From contig JAOPHQ010002277.1 in NCBI GenBank assembly GCA_030340625.1, positions 496,001-560,000 of the forward strand: a stretch of 64,000 nucleotides of DNA, given 5' to 3'. This DNA comes from Merluccius polli. Lineage: Eukaryota; Chordata; Actinopteri; Gadiformes; Merlucciidae. Positions 23,701 through 34,181 of this stretch are shown here, piece after piece (positions within the stretch are counted from its first letter, which is position 1; every line of letters starts with the position of its first letter). The notes beneath the pieces are model-generated. The model was not told the DNA's origin. It worked only from the letters and a program-made list of their open reading frames with translations, and searched no databases. The position numbers were made by a program, and so were the translations under genes.

Positions 23701-23765
23701 GCTTGAGGCAGCACATTTGCTTCAGCCCCTGTGTCGAGCTTGAAATTCACCATTTGACCCCCCAC
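20727..23765 (-). CDS. pol: Gypsy pol polyprotein (PR-RT-RNase H-IN), intact
   Basis: 1012 codons without a break. Protease: FKLDTGAEANVLP near residues 8-20. Reverse transcriptase: KKNGTLRVCLDPKDLN, RLPFGINSASEVFQR, and the active-site box reads HIIADDMII instead of YxDD. RNase H: IQADSSKDGLGAV with DHKPLE. Integrase: a His-His-Cys-Cys finger (RRLHTAHQGIQ, then CPPC), then AADIFEF, a second Asp in ADHVPF where the usual following Asn-Gly is changed, and AYPQSNGLAERT with the Glu. The frame overlaps gag by 19 nt in the -1 frame, so expression by -1 frameshifting is likely. The clade looks like Mag. Confidence 0.93.
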   Translation of the reverse strand: MGGQMVNFKLDTGAEANVLPQAIAAKMPKKHRLMKTDTVLVAYGGARIKPKGVLSLHVHSKHKQAFLRFYVTDTSDTQLLGREACVRLNLVRKVETLARQDPPRTKEDLLQCYADVFKGLGEFPGVHHIHIDPTVPAVVHGCRKIPFAVLDRLKETLDIQEQRGVCRKVTKPTPWVSSLVITEKKNGTLRVCLDPKDLNKAVRRQHYSIPTPEDVQCQLAGKRVFTILDEKDGYWQIKLDDESADLCTFNTPWGRYQFTRLPFGINSASEVFQRINTESFGDIAGVHIIADDMIIAAATKEEHDCILQQVMDRATTLNVKFNADKIQYMVSEVKYMGHIISADRVRADVSKVTAITEMPPPADKKGLQRLLGMTRFLAQYIPHEATLTAPLRTLLRKDIMWQWQPEHQAALDRLKAAISSAPLLQFFNPQEEIEIQADSSKDGLGAVLMQNKRPVAFASRALSAAEQNYAQIEKELLAIVFALTKFHQYVYGTRVKVQSDHKPLEAIITKPIGRAPARLQRMLLQIQKYDIAITYTPGKQMAVADTLSRAVQPMAAQEDADLWEEKVVYDISQTKAVDGSIMEQLKAATEKDSEMQMVMSLHKHGWPDRKKSLPSEAQPYWHAKNDIYVNDGLLMVNQRMIIPRGLRGEMLRRLHTAHQGIQRSLAHARALMYWPGLTEDVKMMVDSCPPCQEKLPDNQKEPLLPHAVPGTPWTKIAADIFEFQGRSFLLVVDYFSKYPEVLRMPDKTSGTVIAKLKGVFARHGIPTELMADHVPFASAEMAQFATEWGFKMTHSSPAYPQSNGLAERTIQSVKNMLKATTQTGIDPHLALLHLRNTPITGLKYSPAQLLMGRVLRSDLPASTAILQPATPVNVQQGLRRRQLLQKHSYDKGASPLSPFREGERVCMKTTKGWQPATVERVRDEPRSYDIITPAGAQYRRNRRHLRPDRVAGHRDNDEITCPDSDADQEIEKRETETQDTSEPQPEVETDIGLRSRVGRSVKLPARLQDYVL

Positions 23766-24562
23766 TCGTAGCGCCGTGCGCCAGCCAGTGTCTTTTGGGT
23801 TATAGCGCCTATGAACAGTGCATCTACACCCATGGTCTCACATTTCCTACAGTCCACGTTGAACGCGGGGCAGTTCCTGGGTTTGTGCATTTTCCCACAT
23901 CTGTCGCAGGGTATCTCCTGCTGCCCGGTGGTGGCGCGAAAGCTTGATCTCGGTGGGGGTGCCTGGCGTTGGCGCACATGTCTGTCTACTGCTAGCACTG
24001 CATGCTCTGTGACTCCACTGGCAGACATGAGTTTAGACTGAGCTGTTGTAACTTCCTTTGCACGGCATATGTCAATTGTCTTGGTAAGAGATAAATCCGA
24101 AACAGCCAGTAGTTTTTCTCTGAGTCTTGCATCTAACACACTGAAAACAATTTTGTCTCTTATCATCAGATCTTCAGTCTCTTTGAACTCACATGTTCGT
24201 GCTCTCTGCCTCAGTTCCGTGACGAACTTATCAATGCCCGTTTGATCATTAAACTGATGTGTCCAGAACTGATGTCTTTCAAAAACAGTGTTACGTCGTG
24301 GTGCACAGTAGTTTTCAAAAGCTTTTATTACCTCTTCCATTTTTTTGTTCTCCGCATCTTCGTAGGGAATAGCCAACGTGTTGTAGATCTCCAAGGCATC
24401 CTCGCCAATGCAGTGTAGCAGCACTGCTATTTTCCGATCTTCTGACTTATCTTGGAGTCCGCTAGCCAGGAGGTATAAGTGAAATCTTTGCTCCCATTTT
24501 CTCCAATTTTCCGCGAGGTTTCCAGTCAAAGTTAGAGACGACGGCGGAGTGAAGGACTGCAT
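23747..24562 (-). CDS. gag: Gypsy gag, with shortened zinc-knuckle end
   Basis: 271 residues. The N-terminal half is a Gypsy capsid: NWRKWEQRFHLYLLASGL, then IAVLLHCIGEDALEIYNT, and the QFWTHQFNDQTGIDKFVTEL segment. A zinc knuckle reads CDRCGKMHKPRNC. The expected second knuckle starts CRKCETMG but passes straight into VDALFIGAI, so the rest of that knuckle and the linker to protease seem deleted in frame. The start is the first ATG downstream of the primer site. Retrotransposon RNA packaging could be weakened by the loss. Confidence 0.88.
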   Translation of the reverse strand: MQSFTPPSSLTLTGNLAENWRKWEQRFHLYLLASGLQDKSEDRKIAVLLHCIGEDALEIYNTLAIPYEDAENKKMEEVIKAFENYCAPRRNTVFERHQFWTHQFNDQTGIDKFVTELRQRARTCEFKETEDLMIRDKIVFSVLDARLREKLLAVSDLSLTKTIDICRAKEVTTAQSKLMSASGVTEHAVLAVDRHVRQRQAPPPRSSFRATTGQQEIPCDRCGKMHKPRNCPAFNVDCRKCETMGVDALFIGAITQKTLAGARRYEWGVKW

Positions 24563-24683
24563 AGTTTCAAGGCAAGTGCTATTTGCTTCAACTCACAGTT
24601 CTGCTAGCACGAGCTAACGGCGTTGGATATGCGTGGGCTACTCGCAGGGTAAACTCCAAAACCTGTCAACGACTTTTGTCGTA

Positions 24684-24701
24684 TTGCCACTTCTGCCACC
24701 A
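24684..24701 (-). other. Primer-binding site, tRNA-Leu-like
   Basis: Directly next to the 5' LTR, the minus strand reads TGGTGGCAGAAGTGGCAA. This nearly matches the complement of the 3' end of vertebrate tRNA-Leu, with a few mismatches. The assignment is an inference from memory of tRNA ends. Confidence 0.7.
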
Positions 24702-24911
24702 TGTAATGTTTAGTAATAACTGACGCAAAGCCGTGTGTACTAGCAGCTTGAACTTTATGTAGAGCCACGAATAGGTTACACGTTATTAGAATCACTGCAG
24801 TACGTCACTGAACTAACGTCATACAAAACCCAAACCCCAGAACCCACAGTCCAACCTGATTGGCTGACAGGACGCAGCATGGTCATGGGCTGCCTAGCCC
24901 ACTATACTACA
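24702..24911 (-). repeat. 5' LTR of Gypsy element (210 bp)
   Basis: Identical to 20380-20589 except at four positions, with the same TG...CA ends. Confidence 0.92.
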
Positions 24912-25243
24912 AAGGCATGCCATAGCCTACTACAGTGTTCATCCATGCAGCCCCCATGGAAAAAAATGTTTCCACAATCCACATGCTATTTCTATGCAGT
25001 TTCACACATATGAACAATCTTTCATGTGTGAAACTAGCAACGATACGTTTGTGTAGAAAGTCAGTTGCGCTGGGTGCAAGATAGGGCCCTTAGTGTGTTT
25101 AGTATTTGTTTGTTTATTTATTTATTTAGTTTTGTTTATTTAAACTATTTAAACAAAAGCCAATTTACAGCCTAATCTCTCCTCATCTAGGCCTATTTGG
25201 ATATGCGCGTCAAACGGCCTGTAATGGATGGTGGAAAAAATAA

Positions 25244-25432
25244 CAGACCGGGGAATATAGGACCCTTCTTCGGAAAAAGGGTCCTATGTTCCCCGGGTCC
25301 TATGTTCACCTCTCGGGGAACAAAGGACCCTTTTTTTAAAAAAGGGTCCTATGTTCCCCAGTCACATAGAAAGCGGGGAACATAGGACCCTGTTTGGGAA
25401 AAGCGGGGAACATAGGACCCGGGGAACATAGG
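25244..25432. repeat. Inverted array of GGGGAACATAGGACCC
   Basis: Copy B counterpart of the array at 4706-4862, with at least seven motif copies in both orientations. Confidence 0.85.
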
Positions 25433-25460
25433 GATGACCCCGACATGTGTATCGTAACGT

Positions 25461-26480
25461 GCTTGAAAGGAGAGATGCCCAGCCCTATTTAATATGTATG
25501 TACAATCGGCATTATAGATCAAATGCATTACATAAATACAAATTGTATCATTTGTAATTTATTCAGAACTGGTTGGGGAAGAAAATCACGTCCACAGGTA
25601 CAGCACCAATGTAGCTCGTAGGTCCCAGTTGGATACATCATTGTCGTTAAAAAACAATAAGACGGACGATGGTAAAAAAGAGAAGAGGCCAATACAACGA
25701 AGGAGGTTTCACCTATGTGTCTGGATTTATTCAACAATTACAAATTACAACATCTGATCAAAATGAGCACAGAGTGTGAGGGGCACTTAACCGATTAGTA
25801 CTAAAAGTTCGCAAGAGAACTAAGGCACCCCTGCTCAGGGCCTGTCTCCGGATAAGCGCAATGCAGGAAGTTCAGGTCTTTCTTTTTATAATCAGCAGTT
25901 TTACTGCCTGTGTTGACCCCCCCCCTTCTTCTCTATCATGAGGGGTCGGTTCCCTATTGGTGCTCCAGATGGAGGTTATCGGGGTGAAGTTTTTATCACT
26001 GGCCTTCTCTGCTGTCTGGTTTCAGTTCCTAGTTTTACAGGGGGGTCAAATTCACTTTGTCCGCTATATATGTGCAATTTGGGTTAGTTTATCTCAAACA
26101 GGTGTGTTGTTTGCCACATGTACTGCTTATGTCACCTGTTTTGTACATTAAAATACGTGTACTTTGTCCATCATGTGTGTGTAAGTTCTTTTGTCATCAG
26201 TGACAGTCCATGTGTCCACTATGTGAGTGTATTTTAATAGTCCATTGGTTCCTCTTTCTATAACAATAAAGCAACAATTCTTTCAGGGGGCCAATTTTCC
26301 AACAACATCATCAACCACCTTCCTACGTAAAATCTGTTGGGCTGTATGAAGCTAAACCGGCTCAAACTGATGATGTCACCTGCACCAACTGCTGTCAGTA
26401 TTTAGAACACAGTCATCAGAATCAGAATCTTTAATATCGCTAGCTTCTGTACACTCTTTTGATAGTCAGGCTGAGCTGTG
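25461..26480. other. No gene seen
   Basis: Unassigned DNA. A stretch from about 25718 starting TGTGTCTGGATTTATT contains TTTATT (AATAAA on the minus strand) and a poly-C run at 25918-25925. It could be a decayed LTR, but no partner or target duplication was found. Confidence 0.4.
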
Positions 26481-26486
26481 AAATGG

Positions 26487-26640
26487 CCAGTGTTGTGCTA
26501 GTTACTGAAAAATAGTAACTAGTTACAGTTACTAGTTACTTTGTAAAAAAGTAACTCTAACTCAGTTACTTAAACCAAAAAGTAATGCGTTACTGAGAAA
26601 GTAACTTTTTAGTTACTGTAAAACGTTCTTCCAATGCTCC
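26487..26640. mobile_element. hAT MITE fragment (AGTTACT-rich)
   Basis: Begins AGTGTTGTGCTAGTTACTG and continues with many AGTAACT/AGTTACT repeats, the composition of a common fish hAT-derived MITE. The second terminus is not present, so the fragment is truncated. Confidence 0.6.
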
Positions 26641-26844
26641 CATTAAATAAAAGTTGATTGATTGAGTTCCCCTCTCACCGTCATTTCAGTTCTGTACTGA
26701 TGCTGAATAATACAAACTGCTGATTAAAACAACTGTTTCAATTCATTTGCATCCACATCACTGAATCTAATCATCCAAGCAATATGATCCGTTGTGCACC
26801 AACACAAACCTTAACACAAACACCAAAGTATTGCACCAAAGGGG

Positions 26845-27070
26845 GAGGGGCGCGCCTCGGACCTACGGCCGACGGGGGGGGGGGGAGGCGCGCGCAATCG
26901 TAACACACCTCGGACCTACGGCCGACGGAGGGGGGGGGGGGGGGGGGGGGTGCGCGCAATAGTAACACCCCGCGGACCTACGACCAGCGGGGGGGGGGGC
27001 GCGCAATAGTAACACACCGCGGACCTACGACCGGCGGGGGGGGGCGCGCAATAGTAACACACCACGGACC
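26845..27070. repeat. GC-rich minisatellite with poly-G runs
   Basis: Four to five units of about 50 bp containing CGGACCTACG(G/A)CC, a G homopolymer and GCGCGCAAT(A/C)GTAACAC. It is related in wording to the poly-C array inside the mini-element at 8998-9391, and G-quadruplexes are likely on the plus strand. Confidence 0.85.
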
Positions 27071-27075
27071 TACGA

Positions 27076-29353
27076 ATATGGCTTTACACGCACAAATACA
27101 CACACACAAAAGCACACACTCTTTCTCAAGGCCCAGGCAGACAGAGCATTAATCCTACAAACAAACTGTGTGTATCACACAAACCTACAAGACATACAAA
27201 AATCTCTCTCACTCTCCCGCTCTGTCTCTCCCCCTTTCTCACTCCCTCTTGCTCTGTTACAGGCTTGGGTGATTTCCCAAAGCCCGGAGACAGGGAAGAA
27301 ATGCTGAGCATGACGAAAGCAGTAGTGTCACTGCCTTTTGCTGTTTGTCTGTGTTCATACAAGCGTGTGAATGTGTGTAAGGGGGAGGGTTAGAGAGAGG
27401 CTGGAAGGAACAGAGAGAAAAAGAAACATAGGTGTATGAAAGTATGTTGATTTTGCAGTTTTGACAGTATGTGTGTATGTTTGTTGTTTAGTGTCAGTTA
27501 CTACAGGAACTGTTGTTTAATTGGCTCTATGTAGCTGGGTCTTAGTTTGCACATATGTGTGTGTGTCCAAAAGATCAACCTCAAGGACAGTGATACCATC
27601 ACACCTAACTTTACATGTATTGTTTGTGACTGCAGACTGGATACATAATTCAACAGGAAAGGATAATCTGGAAAAGGCTAAAACACTTCAGGGCAGTGAA
27701 GCCTTGAAATGCGTGCTAGCTGCACACTATCTTATAATTTTAAGTACCATTCAATTTGGGATGGATAGGTTGCACCAAAAGTTGTTCATTTGCACATAAG
27801 GGTCAAGTCTGTAAATAGTTCTGGTTTTGCGTGGTGGTGGTGGTGGTGAGGGGCGTGGGGGAGAAAACATAGCTGAGGACACAAACAATAATGAACAGAC
27901 AACCTAGAGAGGGATAGAAATGAAATTAAGTCCCCTCCTGTTGGAGCCACCAGCAGGAGCAGCCCAAAGTGTTCCAACAATGTGTCAGCATAATAAAGTT
28001 CAGGATTCAGTCCTTTCATGTGCCATGCAAATCCACAATGACACCGGGTGTTATGGAAGATTTAATTATGAGATAATACACATTTTAAAATAATAATAAA
28101 GTAACACAATATTGGGATCAGACAAGCACACAGACGGAACCGTTATTATGATTTTCAATAGATTCATACTGTGAAGTTCCACGTATTGAGTATTTAGAGG
28201 AGGGAGGAGGGAAGTGCCAGAGGCTGTTAGTCAGCACGGTGTTCAGCACTACCAACTTTATTGTCATGGTGTATTAGCAGTTAATCTTTCCCTTGATCGA
28301 GCGCCAACATATTATATCCATGCAATCTAATGTTGGATTATACACAGTCGCAGTAAAAAAATATATAGAAAATAAAAAAGAGCCCTGACCTAGATCTGAA
28401 TACATGTCTGTAAAATTTAGATAAAAATAAGATGCTTTTATTTTTCTGTATTCTCTTGCTTGAAAAGTAAATATACTTAGAATGTAAAAGAAAATACATA
28501 CAAGTAGCTTTTCTTGAAGCCACAGTTTACAATGTCAGATTAAGATCTAAAAATTAAGGTTAAAGTGATGGACAACAGGATCCAAAAAACGAAAATAGCA
28601 ATAACATATCACAAAGGGATGTATCCAGATCCCCACAGGGTCGGAATCCCCCCCTCCCTTGCCGTTTTGTGTAAGTGGTCTCCAAGTCCTAAATGCTGTA
28701 GCCTCATTCAGCTGCACCGTTGCTGTAATTGTGAGTGGCCTGGTTTGGCCATCTGAGTGTCCGGTAACTGGGAGGGAAAATAGACCCAAAAAATCGTCTT
28801 AAAGAAATAGAAGAAAACTGAAAAACTGAAACAAAACCACCGCAGCGGCGGTGGTTTTGTTAATTTCCAAACTTTTTGAAACAAATAAAATAAAAATGTA
28901 CAGTGTGTGTGTGTGTGTGTGTGGAGGGGGGGGGGGGGGGGGTAGTTTAAACAAATTAAATTGCAAAATGAAACAATAGGCCTATAGCATATTTAACTGG
29001 TGACAGTGTTAATAAATGAAACAAAATGAAACTGATCGACATTGCCTGTTGACATGAAAATGTGCTTTTAATTACGGACAGTTGAATTATATCAAATTTA
29101 TTTATTTAGGTCAAACCCAGGGTCTTTTCGTTTACAAAAACAAGGCAGCATAGGTAGAATAGAATGAACCCTTTATTAACAATTATTTCAGAACAAAGAT
29201 TTAACATTTCCAAATGTTTTGGAATAAATCCAATAAATGAAATGTTTATTTTTACAGTGAACAAAATAATCTGTCAAAATGAAATAAAACAGACGCCATT
29301 GCCTTTCCGACTGCAACGGTTGAATCAAGTCAAATAAAATTAAATAGCGTTTC
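27076..29353. other. No gene seen; host-like intergenic or intronic DNA
   Basis: Low-complexity CA/TG-rich segments, a (GGT)n tract near 27831-27847, a (GT)n plus poly-G tract at 28904-28942, and one short perfect hairpin (reported separately). Short frames here do not resemble known families. Confidence 0.45.
28833..28862. repeat. Perfect short hairpin
   Basis: AACAAAACCACCGC is followed after 4 nt by its exact inverse, giving a 14-bp stem. It lies in DNA without a gene and may mark a fold-back junction. Confidence 0.8.
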
Positions 29354-29357
29354 TTAA

Positions 29358-30675
29358 AGGAGCTATATGTAAGAAATGTACTCAAAGTAATCATAAAATG
29401 ACCCTAATATGTCAATAGACATTGAGGAATCATGTTAATTTCAAGTATTTTTGTCAGACATAATAGTAGTCCAGCCAGAATATTTAATTTCAAACGCAAT
29501 ATTTCTGTACCAGGAAAACTGTTTTGTTTACATTTTGTGTTTTGGTCTGTTGCTCCACCTTCTGCCTAGCGTCCAATCGCGAAGTCAGTACTGTGTCGCC
29601 ATCCGGGTTGCCAGATAGGCTGAGCTGCAGCCATTTACTCTATAAGGAAGGCTGCAGCTACAAATGTTTCGGGTCAGAAATGTCTGACGTTACTAAATAC
29701 ATTCGTGAACATGTTTACATTGCACTATTAGCCTACCAAATATATTTTAGTTGGGTAATGAAAATGGTCCATGTTTCCACTGGAGTCTATTGCAGTATAT
29801 CTTTAGAATTATATTTGGCTTATCGCCATTATTCAGTTTTTGCTAGAAAAACATGTTTGAAGCGAATCATTGCGTCGTTGCCTCATGGGCGTTTTCACGA
29901 AGTCAGTATCGTTTGCTCAATGACTGTATGTAAGGATTTCACACCATTGAGGGGCCATTTACTGCACACCGACTGCAGTGTGGATGATAATAAAACAGCG
30001 GTCAGAGCTGGCGTGTGTGTCCGTTGGGGGCTGCTCTATTCGGACACATTACTATGAAGCCCCGGTGACGGTGTGGGAGTGTGGATGATAATAAAACAGC
30101 GGTCAGAGCTGGCGTGTGTGTCCGACAGGGCTGCTCTATTCGGACACATTACTATGAAGCCCCGGTGACGGTGTGGGAGTGTGGATGCTAATAAAACAGC
30201 GGTAACAGCATGTGTGTGTGTCCGAGAGGGCTGCTCTCCTCGGACACATTACTATGAAGCCCCGGTGATGGTCTGGAAGTGTGGATGCTAATAAAACAGC
30301 GGTAACAGCATGTGTGTGTGTCCGAGAGGGCTGCTCTATTCGGACACATTACTATGAAGCCCCGGTGACGGTGATGCAGTTGGTCAATATTATCAGGGAT
30401 CTATGCAAGGCAAGTGTATTTGTATAGCACACTTCATACACAGAGGCAATTCTATGTTCTTTACCTAAATAAAAGCAAAGAACAGTATGTAAAACACTTG
30501 TCATGGTTGCTCCTTCTAGTAGACGCAGTGTTGTGTTGAGTAATCCGGGAACGGGGAATCTGGCAACCGCTACTCTGGGGGGGGAGGGGGAGGGAGTACC
30601 ACGCTGTACAGTATTTACAACCTGGTTGCAATAACAGTTTTGGCCAGAGAGGGAGCAATCCTACATATAGGTCCT
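29358..30675. mobile_element. TTAA-target DNA element (Kolobok/piggyBac-like), non-autonomous
   Basis: Flanked by TTAA at 29354-29357 and 30676-30679. Ends AGGAGCTATATGTAAGA and the inverse TCCTACATATAGGTCCT agree at most positions. It is 1318 bp with no recognisable transposase and carries the 100-bp tandem repeat at 29978-30372. Confidence 0.75.
29978..30372. repeat. Tandem repeat, four units of about 100 bp
   Basis: Units start at 29978, 30079, 30179 and 30279 with GTGTGGATG. Each includes ATAATAAAACAGCGGT or a close variant, and TGTCCG...CGGACA, so each unit can form a short hairpin. Confidence 0.9.
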
Positions 30676-30951
30676 TTAACTGAAAGGATTAGGCCAAAAT
30701 GCGCTTTTCTGAGACAGCTCCAGTTTTGTCCCCGTTATATAAACAAACAAGCAAACAAACAAACAATAACATAATATGTCTGGCCTGTTTGATTTTCAGT
30801 TGACCTTGTTGAGGTTCCGTGCCATGAAGACAAGCATGTTCCCCTTCTCTGGTTTGAGGCACGAGCGAAGGGGTGTGACTACGTTTTCAGCGGTGCTAAA
30901 AACCTGTTCGGATGCACAGCTCGGTGCACAGATGCACATGTATTGCTGCCG

Positions 30952-31090
30952 GGCGAAAACATGTGAATAAAGTCAGCTGGTGATTGTTTACATCTGTTGC
31001 ATGTATTCGTTCTGTCAGAGTATATCTTAGTTAATCTTGCGTTGGTTAAATAGACCCTATGTAAATTCTTGCACTGCAGCATATTGTGCC
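30952..31090 (-). pseudogene. L1/Tx1-like LINE ORF2 C-terminal fragment
   Basis: The minus frame holds YLTNARLTKIYSDRTNTC followed by NRCKQSPADFIHMF. This is the cysteine/histidine motif near the end of fish L1-type ORF2 proteins (Cys-x2-Cys, then His-Met). The Trp-Ser-Cys-Pro that normally follows is replaced. Only about 45 codons survive. Confidence 0.6.
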
Positions 31091-31837
31091 TTGCACATAT
31101 AGAGTAGGTGTGTACAAGGTCTAATACATGTGACAGCAGCTGGTGTTTTGGTCCCCAAGTAGAGCAAGTTTGGTCCCCAACAAGACATTTTTCAGTTTAT
31201 GAAAAATGAAAGTGCAGATTGTAACCTTTCAAATTATGTCATACATCTGAAAATCGGAAAATAGTTGAAGATATGCTTATTTGAATGTTGGTACACCTAA
31301 CTAGCAGAGAAAATCCCCCTCAAAGTTATTTCACACTTCTCACAGGCTGGTTAACTCCACCCCAACCACTCCCCCACTAGACTACCTGTCATTATCAGTC
31401 AGTGGGGTAGTCAGCTAACCCCCAGGAAACAATATTGCAGGGCTGACATGTTTTCTAAAATCAAGGTGTTGTTCTGAGGTGCTATGGACTTTGGTGGAGG
31501 GAATGTGATGATAAAACATAAAATGTTTTGAGATTTGAGATGAGTTTGAAAAGTATGAGATTACTAAGCTTTACCAAGCTTTTCACAGCATCTTTGTCGG
31601 CGATTTTTTATCAAAATTCTTCATATCAATTTTAATAAAACATCCATAGAGCATGTGTACCATATTTGCTGTCATTTTGACTTTTGGTTTCTGAAGTTTT
31701 TCCAATTTATAGCCAATCCCCACGTCTGTCGATGCCACGCAAACATTATTGGATGAATCAATGTAATTTTCTTAGGATCACTTGGGGGCGATGAGATAAA
31801 TGTCCCCAAGTGATATGTAGTAAATCCAAGTCATGGT
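31091..31837. other. No gene seen
   Basis: AT-rich unassigned DNA. GGTCCCCAA is repeated at about 31150 and 31173. No frame is convincing. Confidence 0.4.
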
Positions 31838-32890
31838 TTAAAGGACAATTCCGGCGCAAAATGGGGCCATATGCTCATAACACATGTCCACCGAGTTCGA
31901 CCGTTCTCTGGGATCAGTTTTCATACTAGTCGAATGTAACCAAAGTTCTCGAAAGCCGCTAATTAGCTTAATGCTAGCTGTGGGGGCAGACGTTCATGTA
32001 AAATAAATCACAATTCTATACCACTAACAATGCTGAAAATTGCACCACACAATCAGAAGGTGTGCAATCCGCCATCTCTTCAGTGTGTATCCTGTAGAAG
32101 CACTAGTCTCTTAGGTTCACCTTCTACTAGATTGCACACCTTCTGATTCATTGACATCTCATGTGTACGCCTCTTCCGGCTCATTATGTTGCACGGCGTT
32201 CGTTGCTCGACTGGTCGTGTTTTCCAAAGATGGCGCCCGCTTGTTTTCGTGAAGGTACTGGCTTTCTAAACTTTCTTTTTAAAAGGTGTACTTCACCGGT
32301 AAACCGTTTTTACTTGCTCCTTTTGGAATATGATAGGTCACTCCTAGTTGCATATGCATGCTGCACGTGGAAAACATTCTTCTACCCCCATTGCATGCAT
32401 TAGCCAATGTAAGAACATAGACGGACGAGGAAGTCAGAAACGAGGAAGTGAGAAAAAGCCCAACACTCTGACATATGAATGTGTATGAATATTCATGACC
32501 TCGCCTACCTTGGCTTGAGACCGCCCTCAGGAAAACAGTATACGGCATTTCAGAATGTTTGTAAACAATAGGCGTCAAGATACTTCCGGGTGGCAGGAAG
32601 AGAGCAGCTTCCACTGAAGCGATCCAGCCGGCTACTGTAAACAGTGTTACATTGTTAAAAACATTGTTGTTGATCTGAAGTTGTAAGTTCTAAATGCTGC
32701 ATCTCTCGGTTTTATTTTAAAAAAGTATTACGTCGGTATCATCTTCCATTCCGGAGATAGACGCGATAGATTTACGACTTTATTCTCGTAATTTAATGAA
32801 AAAGAAATTCTTAATGTGGCCCTAATACTCCGTCGTAATATGTTAATGAGACTTCCCATACCCGTATGAATTAATGAGACGTCACGTAGC

Positions 32891-33925
32891 CAGTGGCGGA
32901 TTAAGGTGGTCATGGGCCCCTAGGCTACTGTTTGTTTGGGCCCTCCACATTATTAGTCATGCTTTATCAGAAAAAAAAACACGCTTGGAACTTTGGCCGC
33001 GCTTACACACGTGCGCACACGTTGACACAGCCACCGGGGACGTGAGCGTCGCGGTCACCGCTGCTGATCGCTGCCACTCTAGTCAATGAAAGCATTTCCA
33101 CCGGGCGCGCTGCGGAACATCTCAGCTGTGTCCCAGGAGCGGCGCGCTGCAGCCGCAACGCTATCATTACGCAGCGTTCTATTTTTGACGCGAGCCGCTG
33201 CTGAACTGCGTCAATTTAAACAGAGCAGACCGACCGGGCAGGAAGTGAAATAGTAAAAGCCATAGAGCATCCGGTCAATTTTCAAAATAAAACCACCCTC
33301 CCGATCGAACACGGCCACAAATCGTTGTCGTTTATAATTGACTTTGTCTATAGGCTACAGCACAACACATTAGGACATAACAACAATAAACAACACTAAA
33401 CACAATTAAACCAGACAAAAAAGTAAACATTTACTATATAGCCTACCAACTCATGGTAGAAGCACACAAATCTAGGAAAAACGACCAAATCAACTTCTGA
33501 CAGACAAAGCAACTGCAAGTCAACTTCGGAAAGGCAAAGTAACCTTTTATTTGTTTGTTCTATTTTGACATCCACAAATTATCGCGTGGTCTCCTGATTC
33601 TCGCGTGGTCTTGTAGTTCTCGCGTGATCCCGCGAATCCAGCCGCCTCGCAGCGCTACCCTGCCATCGCGTCCGGTGGAAATTGACACAGGGCAGAGGAC
33701 GCAGCCGTTCCGCGGCGCTGCCCTAACGTGATGCTCATGTCCCCGGTGGAATGCCATATCTATCCAATCAGCGACTTGTTTCTAAGGGCCCCAATAGGAG
33801 GCAAGTTATTTTCCCCAGTGTAGTAAATTAAAAAAAATAAAAATAGTCTGGCCAATCTGGGGCCCCTGCACATGTGGGGCCCCTAGGCTACAGCCTAGGC
33901 CAGCCTGTGCATTAATCCGCCCTTG
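32891..33925. mobile_element. hAT element nested in TTAA element
   Basis: Ends CAGTGGCGGATTA and TAATCCGCCCTTG, flanked by exact 8-bp CACGTAGC at 32883-32890 and 33926-33933. Inner subterminal parts are rich in GGGCCCCTAGGCT in both orientations. No transposase frame was seen. Confidence 0.92.
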
Positions 33926-34114
33926 CACGTAGCGCCCCGCAAGAAGAAAATCATTCATTCAAGCCATGTACTGTTTTCTCGATCGCTCTGCCCTGTCAAA
34001 TGATATGGAGGGGTTTGTTTACTAGTTCTGCCATCGGAGAACGCTTTGTCTTTTGCCACCCGGAAGAACGTATATTGTTGTTGTGACGTCGTGGTGATTT
34101 GTCGTGTTGATAAC

Positions 34115-34181
34115 ATAGACATCTTATATCATGAATGTATCTAATGGATGTATATAGTAACATATGTATAAGATGTCTATG
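34115..34181. mobile_element. Very small MITE (about 67 bp)
   Basis: ATAGACATCTTATA near the start is inverse to TATAAGATGTCTAT near the end, and GTTGATAAC occurs directly on both sides (34106-34114 and 34182-34190). This reads as a tiny palindromic insert with an 8-9 bp target duplication. Confidence 0.75.

Larger units (their letters stand above)
20380..24911 (-). mobile_element. Ty3/Gypsy LTR retrotransposon (Mag-like), 4532 bp
   Basis: Complete element on the minus strand with 210-bp LTRs, 5-bp target duplication AAGGC (20375-20379 and 24912-24916), a primer-binding site, gag, pol and a polypurine tract. The LTRs differ at 4 of 210 positions by eye, so the insertion is young. Order PR-RT-RH-IN and LTR ends TG...CA are standard for Gypsy. 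Gag is shortened around its zinc-knuckle region, so the element may be defective despite an intact pol. Confidence 0.92.
19986..25455 (-). mobile_element. Composite repeat, copy B (interrupted by Gypsy element)
   Basis: Inverse copy of the unit at 4690-8826. Its MITE-like part has near-inverse ends AGGGCCCTATTTT at 19986 and AAGATAGGGCCCT ending at 25091. Beyond that lie the AT-rich part and the GGGGAACATAGGACCC array up to about 25432. It is split at 20379/24912 by the Gypsy element. Removing that element restores TTTTAAGGCATGCC exactly as in copy A. Confidence 0.75.

Noticed and set aside
25718..26290. Possible minus-strand solo LTR
   Set aside because: Only AATAAA-like and poly-C hints; no paired ends or target duplication.
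29524..30057. 177-codon frame
   Set aside because: It lies inside a TTAA-target element, runs into the 100-bp tandem repeat and shows no family motif or conserved composition.
29978..30372. Four regular repeats as a CRISPR-like array
   Set aside because: The units are 100 bp and similar throughout, with no repeat-spacer pattern, and the DNA is eukaryotic.
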